NCBI RefSeq assembly: GCF_014635305.1
Contig: NZ_BMCS01000001.1
Span: 1,302,001-1,366,000 of the forward strand
DNA length: 64,000 bases
Source of the DNA: Williamsia phyllosphaerae
GTDB lineage: Bacteria; Actinomycetota; Actinomycetes; Mycobacteriales; Mycobacteriaceae
Reading direction: 5' to 3'
In this document: positions 15,864-24,303 of the stretch, piece by piece
Numbering within the stretch: position 1 is the first letter of the stretch
Layout: every line of letters begins with the position of its first letter
Made by a program: the position numbers and the translations under genes
The notes under the pieces: generated by a model
Databases searched by the model: none
Told to the model about the DNA's origin: nothing
Seen by the model: the letters and a program-made list of their open reading frames with translations, nothing else

Positions 15864-16988
15864 ATGACGACATTCGAGGCGCCGACCCAGGCCGCTCCCA
15901 TTGACGAGCGGGTGATCCGCCCCATCCCGGAGTTCGAGGGGGTGCACGAGATCTGGCCGCGTGGGAAACGGCTCGAGGCGGTACGCGAGGCCGCGACGTC
16001 CTACCGCGAGCGGTTCGTGGCGCAGGGGCAGGTCCGCGCGATCAAGAGTTTCGACATCGCCGCGGCGCCGTACCCGCAACGGTTCGCGTTCCAGGGGTAC
16101 TCGGTGGGGCCGAATCCGATGATCTCGATCATCAATCGGATGTTCGTGATCCAGTTCGAGGGATTTGACGGCGAACTGAAGACCCTGGTGTGGGAGCCGA
16201 CCGTGGCCGCCGGTTCCGCCGAGGCGCCGTTCTACGCCAAGCTGGAGAATCTCGCCGGCAAGTTCCTGTCCCACAAAGTGTTCACGAAGTACTACAACGA
16301 CCCGCAGGGCGTGTTGCCGCAGTGTGGCCTGAACAACGACGACGTCGACTTCCTCAGCTTCGACCATCTGCACGTGCAAGACGTGCGGATGATCCTCGGC
16401 AGCTCACAGGTCATCCCTGGGGAGTCGGCACCGCGTCAGCCCTTGTTCCCGAACGCCGAGCTCCTCGTACACCGAAAGGAACTGGGCACCTTCGAATCGC
16501 CGCATCCACTGCAGTGGTCGTGGTACGTCGACGGCGGTATGGACGGAGTGCCGATTGATCGGGTCCGGGTGTTCGACGGCGACGTGGAACTCGGTGTCGG
16601 AGTGAGTCTGCTGTGGACGCCCGGGCACACCGACGGCAACCACTCCCTGGTGGTCAACACGCCTGACGGAGTGTGGGTGTCGTCGGAGAACGGGATGGCC
16701 GCCGACAGTTGGCAGCCCGAGTTGTCAAAGATCCCCGGCGTGCGAAGGCAGGCCGCGTTCTACAACCGCGAGGTGGTACTCAACGCGAACACCATGGAGG
16801 ACTCGCTCGACCAATACGACTCGATGGTCAAGGAGAAGACCATGGCGTCACCGTCGCCGAAGGATCCCCGGTGGTTGCAGATCATTGCGTCCTCGGAATG
16901 CGCTTCGTGGAAGCGGCAGTGGCCGGTGGTGCCCACCTTCTCTCACCGCGGACTCGACTACGGAACCATAGAGAAACCCGTGCGCTGA
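15864..16988 (+). CDS. metallo-beta-lactamase-fold-like protein with atypical metal motif
   Basis: 374 aa beginning MTTFEAPTQAAPIDERVIRP. The fold is suggested by DDVDFLSFDHLHVQDVR, where the HxHxDH strand-loop is expected, and by LLWTPGHTDGNHSLVV, where the third His is expected. The first motif reads HLHVQD, so the second metal Asp/His pair is shifted or lost. The enzyme may bind one metal or none. A long N-terminal lead (about 110 residues) precedes the fold. A longer frame starting at 15789 overlaps the promoter and is not chosen. Function unknown; hydrolase is the default guess. Confidence 0.72.
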   Translation: MTTFEAPTQAAPIDERVIRPIPEFEGVHEIWPRGKRLEAVREAATSYRERFVAQGQVRAIKSFDIAAAPYPQRFAFQGYSVGPNPMISIINRMFVIQFEGFDGELKTLVWEPTVAAGSAEAPFYAKLENLAGKFLSHKVFTKYYNDPQGVLPQCGLNNDDVDFLSFDHLHVQDVRMILGSSQVIPGESAPRQPLFPNAELLVHRKELGTFESPHPLQWSWYVDGGMDGVPIDRVRVFDGDVELGVGVSLLWTPGHTDGNHSLVVNTPDGVWVSSENGMAADSWQPELSKIPGVRRQAAFYNREVVLNANTMEDSLDQYDSMVKEKTMASPSPKDPRWLQIIASSECASWKRQWPVVPTFSHRGLDYGTIEKPVR

Positions 16989-17070
16989 AGCCTCGGTTCT
17001 ACGCACTGACGGACGAAGTCTTACGCGGGAGCCCCGGAGTGAAGTGGATGCCTTCTGATTCCATGAACAC

Positions 17071-17547
17071 ATGGTCCTTCACATCTCGCCCGCTGACTTC
17101 TCGAATGCAGATCTGGTGTCGTTCCTGTCGGCGCACCTGGACGAGATGGCGCCGACGGCGCCGGCCGAGAGCAGGCACGCCTTGGACGTCGATGCGTTAC
17201 GCGCCCCTGGCGTCCGACTCTGGGTCGCCCACGACGACGGGGTTCTGGTCGGCACCGTGGCGCTGGCGTCTGCAGGGCCGGGTCACGAGGAGTTGAAGAG
17301 CATGCGAGCCGATCCGGTTCGGCGAGGGGCGGGCATCGGACGTGCGCTGCTTCAGTTCGCGGTCAGCGACGCGCGGAAGCGGGGGATTCGGCGGTTGTCG
17401 CTGGAGACGGGCAGCATGGACTTCTTTGCCCCTGCCCGATCGCTTTATCGCGCAGCGGGGTTCGTCGAATGCGCACCGTTCGGCGCGTACAAACCAGACC
17501 CGAACAGTGTGTTCATGACCCTCGAAGTCGAAACGCACACTCGATGA
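17071..17547 (+). CDS. GNAT-family N-acetyltransferase
   Basis: 158 aa. The acetyl-CoA loop is SMRADPVRRGAGIGRALLQFAV, followed by GIRRLSLETGSMDFFAPARS and LYRAAGFVECAPFGAYKPD, close to the putative acetyltransferases of the YncA/PhnO-like group. The ATG at 17071 gives a complete GNAT domain. The stop overlaps a short following frame as ATGA. The substrate is unknown. Confidence 0.87.
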   Translation: MVLHISPADFSNADLVSFLSAHLDEMAPTAPAESRHALDVDALRAPGVRLWVAHDDGVLVGTVALASAGPGHEELKSMRADPVRRGAGIGRALLQFAVSDARKRGIRRLSLETGSMDFFAPARSLYRAAGFVECAPFGAYKPDPNSVFMTLEVETHTR

Positions 17548-17654
17548 CAACGACAGCTATGCGCCGGCCGGTGCGCATGGGTGACTCCTCCCACATCTTG
17601 TTGAATCTGACATCAACGAGAGGTTCTACGGTGAACGTATCGATCCACCTGTAG
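17544..17654 (+). CDS. possible coupled micro-ORF, 36 aa
   Basis: An ATG overlaps the acetyltransferase stop as ATGA. The frame runs MTTTAMRRPVRMGDSSHILL to a TAG at 17652. It is basic at the start and otherwise featureless. Only the overlap supports it, so it may be chance. The oxidoreductase gene begins 18 nt later. Confidence 0.25.
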   Translation: MTTTAMRRPVRMGDSSHILLNLTSTRGSTVNVSIHL

Positions 17655-17672
17655 CGAAAGCGACGGTTCACG

Positions 17673-18584
17673 ATGTTGGCAGTCCAATACCGTACGTACG
17701 GAGATCCCTCCGTGCTCGAGGTCGCCGATCGACCCGAACCGCACGCCGGCCCCGACTCGGTTCGTATCCGCGTCCTGGCTGTCAGCGTCAATCCAATCGA
17801 CCGATTACTGCGCGCCGGCCAGTTGAAAGACGTTTTCCCGCTCGTCTTACCGGCCATCCCTGGCCGCGACGCCGTGGGCATCGTCGATGAGATCGGTGAC
17901 GGAGTCAGCGACATCGTGCTCGGGGACAGGGTGTTCGGGCTCGGAGGGGTCAGCGACACCACGGCGCAGTACGCGGTGCTCACCGCCTGGGCCCCGGCAC
18001 CGGCGGCCTGGACCGATGAGCAGGCCGCGGCGGCGGGACTGGCGTCGGTCACGGCGCTGCGTGCGTTGGATGCACTCGGCCCGGCAACGGGATCCACGAT
18101 CCTCATCGACGGCGCCGCCGGTGCCGTCGGCAGCGCGGCCGCTGCGTTCGCGATCGCGGAGGGGGCGCACGTGATCGGAACTGCGAGCGAGGCCAACCAC
18201 GACCGTCTGCGCGCACTCGGCGTCCTACCCGTCACCTACGGCGACGGCCTCGTCGAGCGTGTCCGCACGGTTGCGCCTGATGGTGTCGACGTCGCCCTCG
18301 ATGCAGCCGGAACGGGATCGCTTCCCCACCTCCTCGAACTCGCCGGGGACGTCGCGCACGTCGTGACAGTCGCGGATCACCAGCGAGCGAGTGAGCTCGG
18401 AGTGCGCAGCGTCAACGCCGACAACGACTCCTCCCTGCTGCGTCGAGCCGCTGAGCATGCCGCCGCCGGCGCCTACACGCCGCATGTCAGCGAGGTCATG
18501 TCGTTTCGCGACGCCACGCGCGCACACGCCAGATCCGAGGCGGGTAGCGGCAAGACCGTGATGAGAATCGGGTCGCTCGACTGA
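17673..18584 (+). CDS. NADP-dependent medium-chain oxidoreductase, quinone-reductase-like
   Basis: 303 aa. The GroES-like domain has SVNPIDRLLRAGQ and PAIPGRDAVGIVDEIGDGV. The Rossmann domain has LIDGAAGAVGSAAAAFAIAEGAHVIGTAS. The catalytic zinc ligands of alcohol dehydrogenases are absent, as in quinone oxidoreductases (zeta-crystallin type). It probably reduces quinones or enones with NADPH. The stop is embedded in a hairpin shared with the convergent hydrolase gene. Confidence 0.9.
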   Translation: MLAVQYRTYGDPSVLEVADRPEPHAGPDSVRIRVLAVSVNPIDRLLRAGQLKDVFPLVLPAIPGRDAVGIVDEIGDGVSDIVLGDRVFGLGGVSDTTAQYAVLTAWAPAPAAWTDEQAAAAGLASVTALRALDALGPATGSTILIDGAAGAVGSAAAAFAIAEGAHVIGTASEANHDRLRALGVLPVTYGDGLVERVRTVAPDGVDVALDAAGTGSLPHLLELAGDVAHVVTVADHQRASELGVRSVNADNDSSLLRRAAEHAAAGAYTPHVSEVMSFRDATRAHARSEAGSGKTVMRIGSLD

Positions 18585-18593
18585 CGTCGAGCG
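18574..18593. terminator. short bidirectional hairpin overlapping a stop codon
   Basis: CGCTCGAC (18574-18581) pairs with GTCGAGCG (18586-18593) around TGAC. The hairpin covers the oxidoreductase stop and lies 12 nt from the stop of the convergent hydrolase gene. Confidence 0.5.
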
Positions 18594-18605
18594 TGGACGG
18601 GCGGG

Positions 18606-20387
18606 TCAGTCGACGACCGGAACCGCCAGCGACTGACCCGGTCCGCTGAGCAGCGTCACCGGCTGGCCGAGGAGTCCTCCGCGGAACCCGGGGTCGCTGC
18701 CGGTGATCCGGACCTGCAGGCTATGGCCGGCGGCGAAGCGATGAACCAACCCGGGGAACGTGATCCGGACCGGTGCAGCGGGGTTCGCGATGCGTACGGG
18801 CGCCACGAGGTCGTTGATCGACGTGGCCGCGCCGTTCGGTGCGACGTCGTAGATCTGTGCGAACACCACCGGCTGACCGATCGCCCGGACCCGCAGGGTC
18901 ATGGTCGGGATGCCGACGACGTCGAGCGGAGACGAGAGCGCTCCGGTGGTCCAGCTCGCCGAACCGGAACGACCCGTGAACGCGGTCGCGATGGTGGTCG
19001 CGCCGGGAACCGCGCGTGCGGGTGCGCTGACGAGTCGGCCACCGGCGGACAGACCGAAGGTGGTCGGTGCGCCCCTTGGGACCTCGTCCGCCGCGGCGTA
19101 GGCGGGACGGGCGTTGCCGCGGTAGTCGATCCAGTTGCGGAAGTACGCGAACCGCGGACCGGTGTCGGCGCCGGAGTCCTTGAGGTAGTGGTCCAGCCAG
19201 TCGAGGATCCGCCCGGTCTCGTACTGCGTGGTGCGGTCGGGTGCGTCGTCGCTGTACTCACCGGGGGCGGGTTCGCCGCTGTGTCCCCAGTAGTGCCAGA
19301 TCATCTTCGTCTCGACACCGCGCGCCCGCAGCGCACGGTAGGTTGCGAGGCCCTCGTTGAGGTCGAACAGGGTGTCCTGCTGACCTTGACCGAGCAGTAC
19401 CGGCACCTTGATCCGATCGACATAGCTGGTGACCGAGGTGGCGCGGAAGCTGTTCACCGATGCCTGGCTGAGCTGACCGGTCAGAGTGCCCTCCGTGATC
19501 GCGGCACACTGGAAGGCGACGAAGTTCGGGCAGCCCACGGCACGCGCCGGGTCACTGGCGTACCCGGCGCGGCCGGGATTCTTCACGCCGGTCTCGAAAA
19601 GGTCGGTGGTGTAGCTCGTCTTCGAGGCGCCGGGCACCCGCGAGCTGACACCGGAGAACGCGCTCGTCGAGTTCGGGGCCAGTGAGTAGGACAGGTCGTT
19701 CCACGTGATCAGCGGGACGATAGTGTCGATCCGCGGGTCCACGCTCGCGGCCGCGAACTGGATTCCGCCGCCGTAAGATCCACCGATCATCCCGACGCGG
19801 GGATCGTTGGCGTGCGGCCTGCCGTCGTGGGCGACACGGTCGCGTCGCACCGAGTCGAGCACCGGTGCGGGCCGACGCAGGGCCTTGTCGGTGAAGGCGA
19901 TACCGCGTGCGCCCCCGAGGTAGCTGATCAGCTGCGATGCCGCGACACCGTCGTTGCCCGGGCTGTCCAGGGTGATCTTGCAGCTGCTGCCCCCGAAGCC
20001 CAGCCCGGAGTAGGCCAGGGTCACGTAGCCCTGCGAGGCCAGGTACTTCGCGGTGGGTTCCTGCGTCTTGTACGACCCGCCGAACCCGTTGGTCGTCAGC
20101 ATCGCCGGGGCGCGGTTGCGGGCGGTGGCCGCGTTCGGCACCCGTAGCTCGCCGACGATGGTGCACGGGGTCGCACGGTTCGGCCCGGTGTGCACCGAGA
20201 AGTACAACAGGGTGGTCCGATAGCCGGGACCCGGCGCGGCCGACGCCGCCGGGACGACCGCGGCGACGGTGGTGAGGAGCAGGACAGCGACCGAGACGAC
20301 GAATGCGCGCACGAGGGGTAACGGTAGCCGAGCCCCAGGTCGCCGGCGGGACGATCGGCGCAGCGGTGGGAGCCGTCCCAACGCCAT
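18606..20387 (-). CDS. secreted S15/CocE-type alpha-beta hydrolase
   Basis: 593 aa from the ATG at 20387. A basic N-terminus and hydrophobic helix (VRAFVVSVAVLLLTTVAAVV, then PAASAA) form a signal peptide. The hydrolase domain has TTNGFGGSYKTQ, TLAYSGLGFGGSSCK and the nucleophile elbow GMIGGSYGGGIQFA. Its acid/His region is around LGQGQQDTLFDLNEG and WHYWGHSGEP. A C-terminal jelly-roll (about 440-593) is typical of X-Pro dipeptidyl-peptidase/cocaine-esterase proteins. It is an extracellular esterase or peptidase; the substrate is unknown. The in-frame extension to 21551 runs over two genes on the other strand and is not coding. Confidence 0.9.
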   Translation of the reverse strand: MALGRLPPLRRSSRRRPGARLPLPLVRAFVVSVAVLLLTTVAAVVPAASAAPGPGYRTTLLYFSVHTGPNRATPCTIVGELRVPNAATARNRAPAMLTTNGFGGSYKTQEPTAKYLASQGYVTLAYSGLGFGGSSCKITLDSPGNDGVAASQLISYLGGARGIAFTDKALRRPAPVLDSVRRDRVAHDGRPHANDPRVGMIGGSYGGGIQFAAASVDPRIDTIVPLITWNDLSYSLAPNSTSAFSGVSSRVPGASKTSYTTDLFETGVKNPGRAGYASDPARAVGCPNFVAFQCAAITEGTLTGQLSQASVNSFRATSVTSYVDRIKVPVLLGQGQQDTLFDLNEGLATYRALRARGVETKMIWHYWGHSGEPAPGEYSDDAPDRTTQYETGRILDWLDHYLKDSGADTGPRFAYFRNWIDYRGNARPAYAAADEVPRGAPTTFGLSAGGRLVSAPARAVPGATTIATAFTGRSGSASWTTGALSSPLDVVGIPTMTLRVRAIGQPVVFAQIYDVAPNGAATSINDLVAPVRIANPAAPVRITFPGLVHRFAAGHSLQVRITGSDPGFRGGLLGQPVTLLSGPGQSLAVPVVD

Positions 20388-20465
20388 GCGATGATTTTTG
20401 TCGTCCTGCGCAGTCTGTCGAGTCAGCACCACACAATGGTCTTCACGGAGCGGAGGGGAGAACGC

Positions 20466-21080
20466 ATGACCAGAACGAACCTGTCCATGTCGATATCGGC
20501 CGACGGATACATCGCCGGGCCGTCGCAGAGTGAGGACAACCCGCTGGGGATCGGCGGCCACGCGCTGCACACGTGGCACATCGGACCCGCCGCAGAGCAT
20601 CCGGTCAACCGCCAGGTGATGTCGGACATGATGGACGGTATGGGCGCGACCATCATGGGCCGCAACATGTTCGGCCCGGTCCGCGGCGAGTGGGGTGACT
20701 CGGACTGGCGGGGCTGGTGGGGGGATGAGCCGCCGTACCACTGCCCGGTGTTCGTGCTGACCCATCACGCGCACGAGCCGATCGAGATGGCCGGCGGGAC
20801 CACCTTCTTCTTCGTCACCGACGGTATCGAGGCGGCGTACGACCAAGCCGTCTCCGCCGCGTCGGACCGTCCGATCTCCATCGCCGGTGGTGCATCGTGC
20901 GCCCGCCAGGCGATCGCGGCGGGGATCGTCGACGAGATCGACCTGCAAATGAGTCCGCAGCTGCTGGGTTCCGGGGAACGGTTGTTCGACGGATTCGCGC
21001 CGGGTCGCCCGGCGATGGAGCTGGTCCGAGTGCTCGAGGCGCCGGGTGTCGCGCACCTGCGCTATCGCGTGATGCGCTAG
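20466..21080 (+). CDS. dihydrofolate-reductase-fold (RibD C-terminal-like) protein
   Basis: 204 aa, ATG at 20466 behind GGAGGGGAG. It has LSMSISADGYIAGPSQSEDN, GATIMGRNMFGPVRGEW, PVFVLTHHAHEPIEM and ISIAGGASCARQAIAAGIVDE, the markers of the small RibD/DHFR-like reductase family common in actinobacteria. NADPH-linked reduction of an unknown substrate is family inference. A paralogue of the same fold is at 58306-58875. Confidence 0.9.
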   Translation: MTRTNLSMSISADGYIAGPSQSEDNPLGIGGHALHTWHIGPAAEHPVNRQVMSDMMDGMGATIMGRNMFGPVRGEWGDSDWRGWWGDEPPYHCPVFVLTHHAHEPIEMAGGTTFFFVTDGIEAAYDQAVSAASDRPISIAGGASCARQAIAAGIVDEIDLQMSPQLLGSGERLFDGFAPGRPAMELVRVLEAPGVAHLRYRVMR

Positions 21081-21174
21081 CCCCCCGGGGGGGCCGGATA
21101 TGGCCGAGGCGACTTCATAGGATGGGAGATCGTGAGGCCGCCGATCTGCCTCACCAGTGACGAGGAGATGTCGC

Positions 21175-21789
21175 ATGGGCATGCAGGACCTGATCCGGGT
21201 TGTCGACGACGCGCGGGGCCGCGGATGGACGATCGAGGGGTCCGTCAGTGACGAGCAGATCGCCTTTCTGGAGAACTTGACACGCACGTCCTCGGCTCGC
21301 GATGTCGCGGAGATCGGGTTCAACGCCGGGTTCTCGAGCTTTGCGTTTCTCAGCGCCGCCCACGATGCCCGGGTGACATCGTTCGATCTGGTCGAGCACG
21401 AGTACGTGACCATGGCCAAGGAGTTCATGGACAACGAGTTCCCGGGACGGCATACCCTCGTCCCCGGTGACTCCCGCGAGACCGTCCCTCGGTTCGTCGA
21501 GCAGGGTCGGAACCTCCCGTTCGATCTGATCTTCATCGACGGCGGGCACACCTACGAGGTCGCGACAGCCGACATCCGCAACATGCGCGCGTGCGCCGAC
21601 GAGAACACCATCGTCGTGTTCGACGACCTCCTGCCGCACAAGCCGTGGGGTCCTGACCCCGTTCGTGCCTGGGGTGACGCCATCGCCGACGGCCTGGTCG
21701 TGCAGACGGGCCTGTACGCCGACGGTGTCGAGGTCGACGAGGTGGGCCCGGAGGCCCGTCGCGGCTGGGCGGTCGGTCGCTACCTCTGA
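21175..21789 (+). CDS. class I SAM-dependent methyltransferase (Methyltransf_24 type)
   Basis: 204 aa, ATG at 21175 with GAGGAG 7 nt upstream. The SAM loop is VAEIGFNAGFSSFAFL. DLIFIDGGHTYEVATADI and NTIVVFDDLLPHKPWGP follow, as in O-methyltransferases and sugar methyltransferases of this fold. It stands alone. The substrate cannot be told from sequence. Confidence 0.88.
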   Translation: MGMQDLIRVVDDARGRGWTIEGSVSDEQIAFLENLTRTSSARDVAEIGFNAGFSSFAFLSAAHDARVTSFDLVEHEYVTMAKEFMDNEFPGRHTLVPGDSRETVPRFVEQGRNLPFDLIFIDGGHTYEVATADIRNMRACADENTIVVFDDLLPHKPWGPDPVRAWGDAIADGLVVQTGLYADGVEVDEVGPEARRGWAVGRYL

Positions 21790-22105
21790 TCGAAGCGGAC
21801 TATTGGGGCATACGGCCCGAATCAGACGCGGATCTGCCTTGCGGCCAACGCCTTTCGATCCCGCAGGGTGAAACCTTACCCTTGCAAATAATCGCGGCCT
21901 GATCTAGTTTCAGTGCACGCGCCCCTCACGGGGTTCCCGGTCTCCGTCCCAGACGAGCCGGACGACGCGGATTGCTGCATCGATTGTTGTGCGTACCCGA
22001 GCCCGGGTGCGCAATCTCTCGCACACGGGTCCCGCGTCGGCGCACGGATCCACTTCTCGAAATGTGTTGTGAGAGAACCATTCAACGAGTAGGAGAGGTC
22101 CGACC
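21790..22105. other. 316-nt intergenic region before the SDP-like operon
   Basis: No credible gene is seen on either strand. It holds the candidate promoter at 21882-21910 and, next to the start at 22106, a TAGGAGAGG ribosome site. If the promoter is right, the operon has a leader of roughly 190 nt, long enough for RNA-level control. I see no recognised riboswitch. Confidence 0.5.
21882..21910 (+). promoter_or_regulatory. candidate promoter of the SDP-like operon
   Basis: TTGCAA (21882-21887) and TAGTTT (21905-21910) are separated by 17 nt, a fair match to a vegetative promoter in an otherwise GC-rich stretch. Confidence 0.4.
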
Positions 22106-22543
22106 ATGAATTCTCGAATCAGAATGACCGCGGTGGCCACGGCCGTGGCTGCAGTCGCTGCTGTCGTCGGCGGCCAGGCGGTGGCCAGTGCCGCCCCGGC
22201 CACCACGACCACGTCGTCGTCGTCGACCGAGTCGGCGGCGCCGAGTTCACCGAGCGCGGAGGTCCTGGGCGACGGCACCGTCGCGCAGCCGAGGTTCTTC
22301 CATGACATCGCCAACGACGTCGTCGCCGGCGTCACCGGTGCGGTGGGCGGCAAAGCCGTCGAGACCGCGGTGAAGGTGACCGCGAAAGCCGTCACCGCCG
22401 TCAAGTCGTCGAGCTCGGAGTCCTCCTCGAGCTCGGAGTCGAGCAGCTCGTCGTCGTCGAGCGCGGGCAACGCACGCATCTACGACTCGCTGAGCGTGTC
22501 GAGCGACCCGCTGGACGCTCAGTTCGACGTACCGACGAGCTGA
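22106..22543 (+). CDS. exported Ser-rich precursor with amphipathic core; candidate peptide toxin
   Basis: 145 aa. A signal peptide (residues 1-29, cleavage after ASA) is followed by a Thr/Ser-rich linker (33-50). A segment FFHDIANDVVAGVTGAVGGK and its continuation (64-100) comes next, in which Gly/Ala/Val alternate with spaced Lys, as in membrane-active helical bacteriocins. A second almost pure Ser/Glu linker (101-119) leads to an acidic tail. There is no Cys, unlike Bacillus SdpC. It is the first gene before the DUF5819 and HTTM genes, the position of the toxin gene in SDP-type loci. That it is a processed secreted peptide is inference; a simple surface protein is the alternative. Confidence 0.7.
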   Translation: MNSRIRMTAVATAVAAVAAVVGGQAVASAAPATTTTSSSSTESAAPSSPSAEVLGDGTVAQPRFFHDIANDVVAGVTGAVGGKAVETAVKVTAKAVTAVKSSSSESSSSSESSSSSSSSAGNARIYDSLSVSSDPLDAQFDVPTS

Positions 22544-22552
22544 TCTGACCCT

Positions 22553-23227
22553 GTGACCGATCAGGACTCGACGGAGAAGGTGGGCCGCGGCCCCAAAGCC
22601 GTGGTCTGCCTTCTCCTTCTGTGCGCTGCGATCTACGTCGTCTGTGCCGTCGTGGTCGACATGCCGTCGTCGCCGGTGCAGACGCGCGTCGCGGTACCGG
22701 CGAACAAGGTCATTCACCCGGTGTTCGACCAGGACTGGCAGCTCTTCGCCCCCACTCCGGCCACCTCCAACAGCCTGATCAAGGTGACCGCGGTGACGGA
22801 GAGAGGTGGGACGCGAACGACCCAGGCGCCGTTCGACATAGAGGCCCCACTGGAGAAAGCGGCGATAGCGAATCCGGTGGTCCCCACCAAGCTGGCCGGG
22901 CTGAGTCTCGCCGCCAACGAGGAGTGGAACACCTACCGCACCAAGCTGCAGGCGATCAAGAGCACGGTGGCGCCGCAGAATCGACAGGCCGCGATCGCCG
23001 AGCTCGATCACCAGTACCGCTTCACCTACGACAGCCTCGACCGCGCCGCGTCGTACTACGCCCACGCCCGGTTCCCAGGAACTCAGATCGTCAAGGTGCG
23101 CGTGACGTTCTACAAGCAGGACATGGTGCCGTTCTCCCGACGAAACGACCACCCGGTCATGCCGGTCAAGCCATTGCTGCAGACCTCGTGGCTGCCCTAT
23201 ATCGCCGACATCGACGGTGGATCATGA
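22553..23227 (+). CDS. DUF5819/SdpA-like membrane-anchored protein
   Basis: 224 aa from the GTG at 22553, 9 nt after the precursor gene. One transmembrane helix (about 15-37) is followed by an external domain with DQDWQLFAPTP (W62-P69), the signature of DUF5819. KVTAVTERGG, NRQAAIAELDHQYRFTY and VRVTFYKQDMVPFSRR follow. In Bacillus, SdpA works with the HTTM protein SdpB in maturation of the SDP toxin, and DUF5819 proteins occupy the same place next to HTTM genes. The role here is inferred from that pairing. The stop overlaps the next start. Confidence 0.78.
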   Translation: MTDQDSTEKVGRGPKAVVCLLLLCAAIYVVCAVVVDMPSSPVQTRVAVPANKVIHPVFDQDWQLFAPTPATSNSLIKVTAVTERGGTRTTQAPFDIEAPLEKAAIANPVVPTKLAGLSLAANEEWNTYRTKLQAIKSTVAPQNRQAAIAELDHQYRFTYDSLDRAASYYAHARFPGTQIVKVRVTFYKQDMVPFSRRNDHPVMPVKPLLQTSWLPYIADIDGGS

Positions 23228-24303
23228 CACTCGACACATCAACATCGCTGCGCCACAGAGCTGTTTGTTCGATCGACGTGGTCGACCGGTGGTTGCTGCG
23301 GGTCGGTACCACCGAGCATCGACTGATCGGTCTGTCGATCCTGCGCTTGATCGTCGGGGTCTGCGGTGTGGAGTACTACGTGTCCGACCTGGGACACCGC
23401 GACATGCTGTGGGGTCCGAACGCCTACATCTCCATCGCCGACGCACGGGGCACTCTCCCGGAACCATTGACCTCCCTGTACTTCTGGTCGCACTCCGAGG
23501 TGTGGTTCAACGCGGTGTTCTTCGTCGGCCTCGCCGTGGCGGCGTTGTTCACCGTCTACGGCGGACGCGGCCTGACGTTCGTGCACCTGATCTTCATGTG
23601 GTCCATCTACGACCGCAACCAGGACGTCCTCGAGGGCGGCGACAACCTCGTGCGCATCATTCTGATCTTCATGGTGTTCGCCGTGACCAATCGCTACCTG
23701 ACCCCGCGATCGAAGACATCGCGACAACGCGTTTCCGCGCCCGCGCCCGCGACGCGCCCGCAGTTGCGGTACCTGTCGACATCCGCCCACAACATCGCCG
23801 CCACCCTCATCGTCTTCCAGGTCGTGGTCGTCTACGCCGTCGCCGGGTACTACAAGCTCACCGGATCGATGTGGAACACCGGCGTCGCGGCGTACTACGT
23901 CAGCCACATCAACCAGTTCACGATGTTCGGTCTGTACCCGAGCGCGATGAACAACCTGTGGCTCGGATGGTTCGTCAGCACGTTCACCATCGTCGTCGAG
24001 TGTGCGGTTCCGTTCGTCATCTTCACCCGGCGTCGATGGCTCCGCGAGATGGTCGTCGCAGGCCTCGAATCGATGCACGTCGGGATCATCGTGTGCATGG
24101 GACTGGTCGCGTTCGGACTCATAATGATCGGCGCCGACTTCACCCTGCTCAAGGACAGTGACTACCGCTACCTCGGGGCACGGGTGCGACGGATACGGCA
24201 ACGACGCCGCCGTGCCGCCACCGGGACACCGGTCGCCGACGAGACGACTGCGCAGGAGCGTCCCAAGGTCCTTGCGCACGCGACCGCGACGGTGGCCCGC
24301 TAG
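23224..24303 (+). CDS. HTTM-domain integral membrane protein (SdpB-like, gamma-carboxylase-related)
   Basis: 359 aa from the ATG at 23224, which overlaps the upstream stop by 4 nt. Several membrane helices are visible: LIGLSILRLIVGVCGVEYY, AVFFVGLAVAALFTVYG, FVHLIFMWSIYDRNQDVLEGGDN (the HTTM core), IAATLIVFQVVVVYAVAGYY-KLTG and later ones. The C-terminus is basic and cytoplasmic. The HTTM domain is the membrane part of vitamin K-dependent carboxylases and of SdpB. The soluble carboxylase part is absent. Maturation or export of the upstream precursor is the likely task. Confidence 0.85.
   Translation: MTLDTSTSLRHRAVCSIDVVDRWLLRVGTTEHRLIGLSILRLIVGVCGVEYYVSDLGHRDMLWGPNAYISIADARGTLPEPLTSLYFWSHSEVWFNAVFFVGLAVAALFTVYGGRGLTFVHLIFMWSIYDRNQDVLEGGDNLVRIILIFMVFAVTNRYLTPRSKTSRQRVSAPAPATRPQLRYLSTSAHNIAATLIVFQVVVVYAVAGYYKLTGSMWNTGVAAYYVSHINQFTMFGLYPSAMNNLWLGWFVSTFTIVVECAVPFVIFTRRRWLREMVVAGLESMHVGIIVCMGLVAFGLIMIGADFTLLKDSDYRYLGARVRRIRQRRRRAATGTPVADETTAQERPKVLAHATATVAR

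Noticed and set aside
21081..21092. CCCCCCGGGGGG palindrome after the RibD-like gene
   Set aside because: With no loop and no flanking stem it is a poor terminator. It may simply be a homopolymer accident.
20388..21551. In-frame extension that would make the secreted hydrolase 981 aa long
   Set aside because: It lies antisense to two well-supported genes (RibD-like and methyltransferase), has Arg/His-rich shadow composition, and would bury the signal peptide that follows the ATG at 20387.
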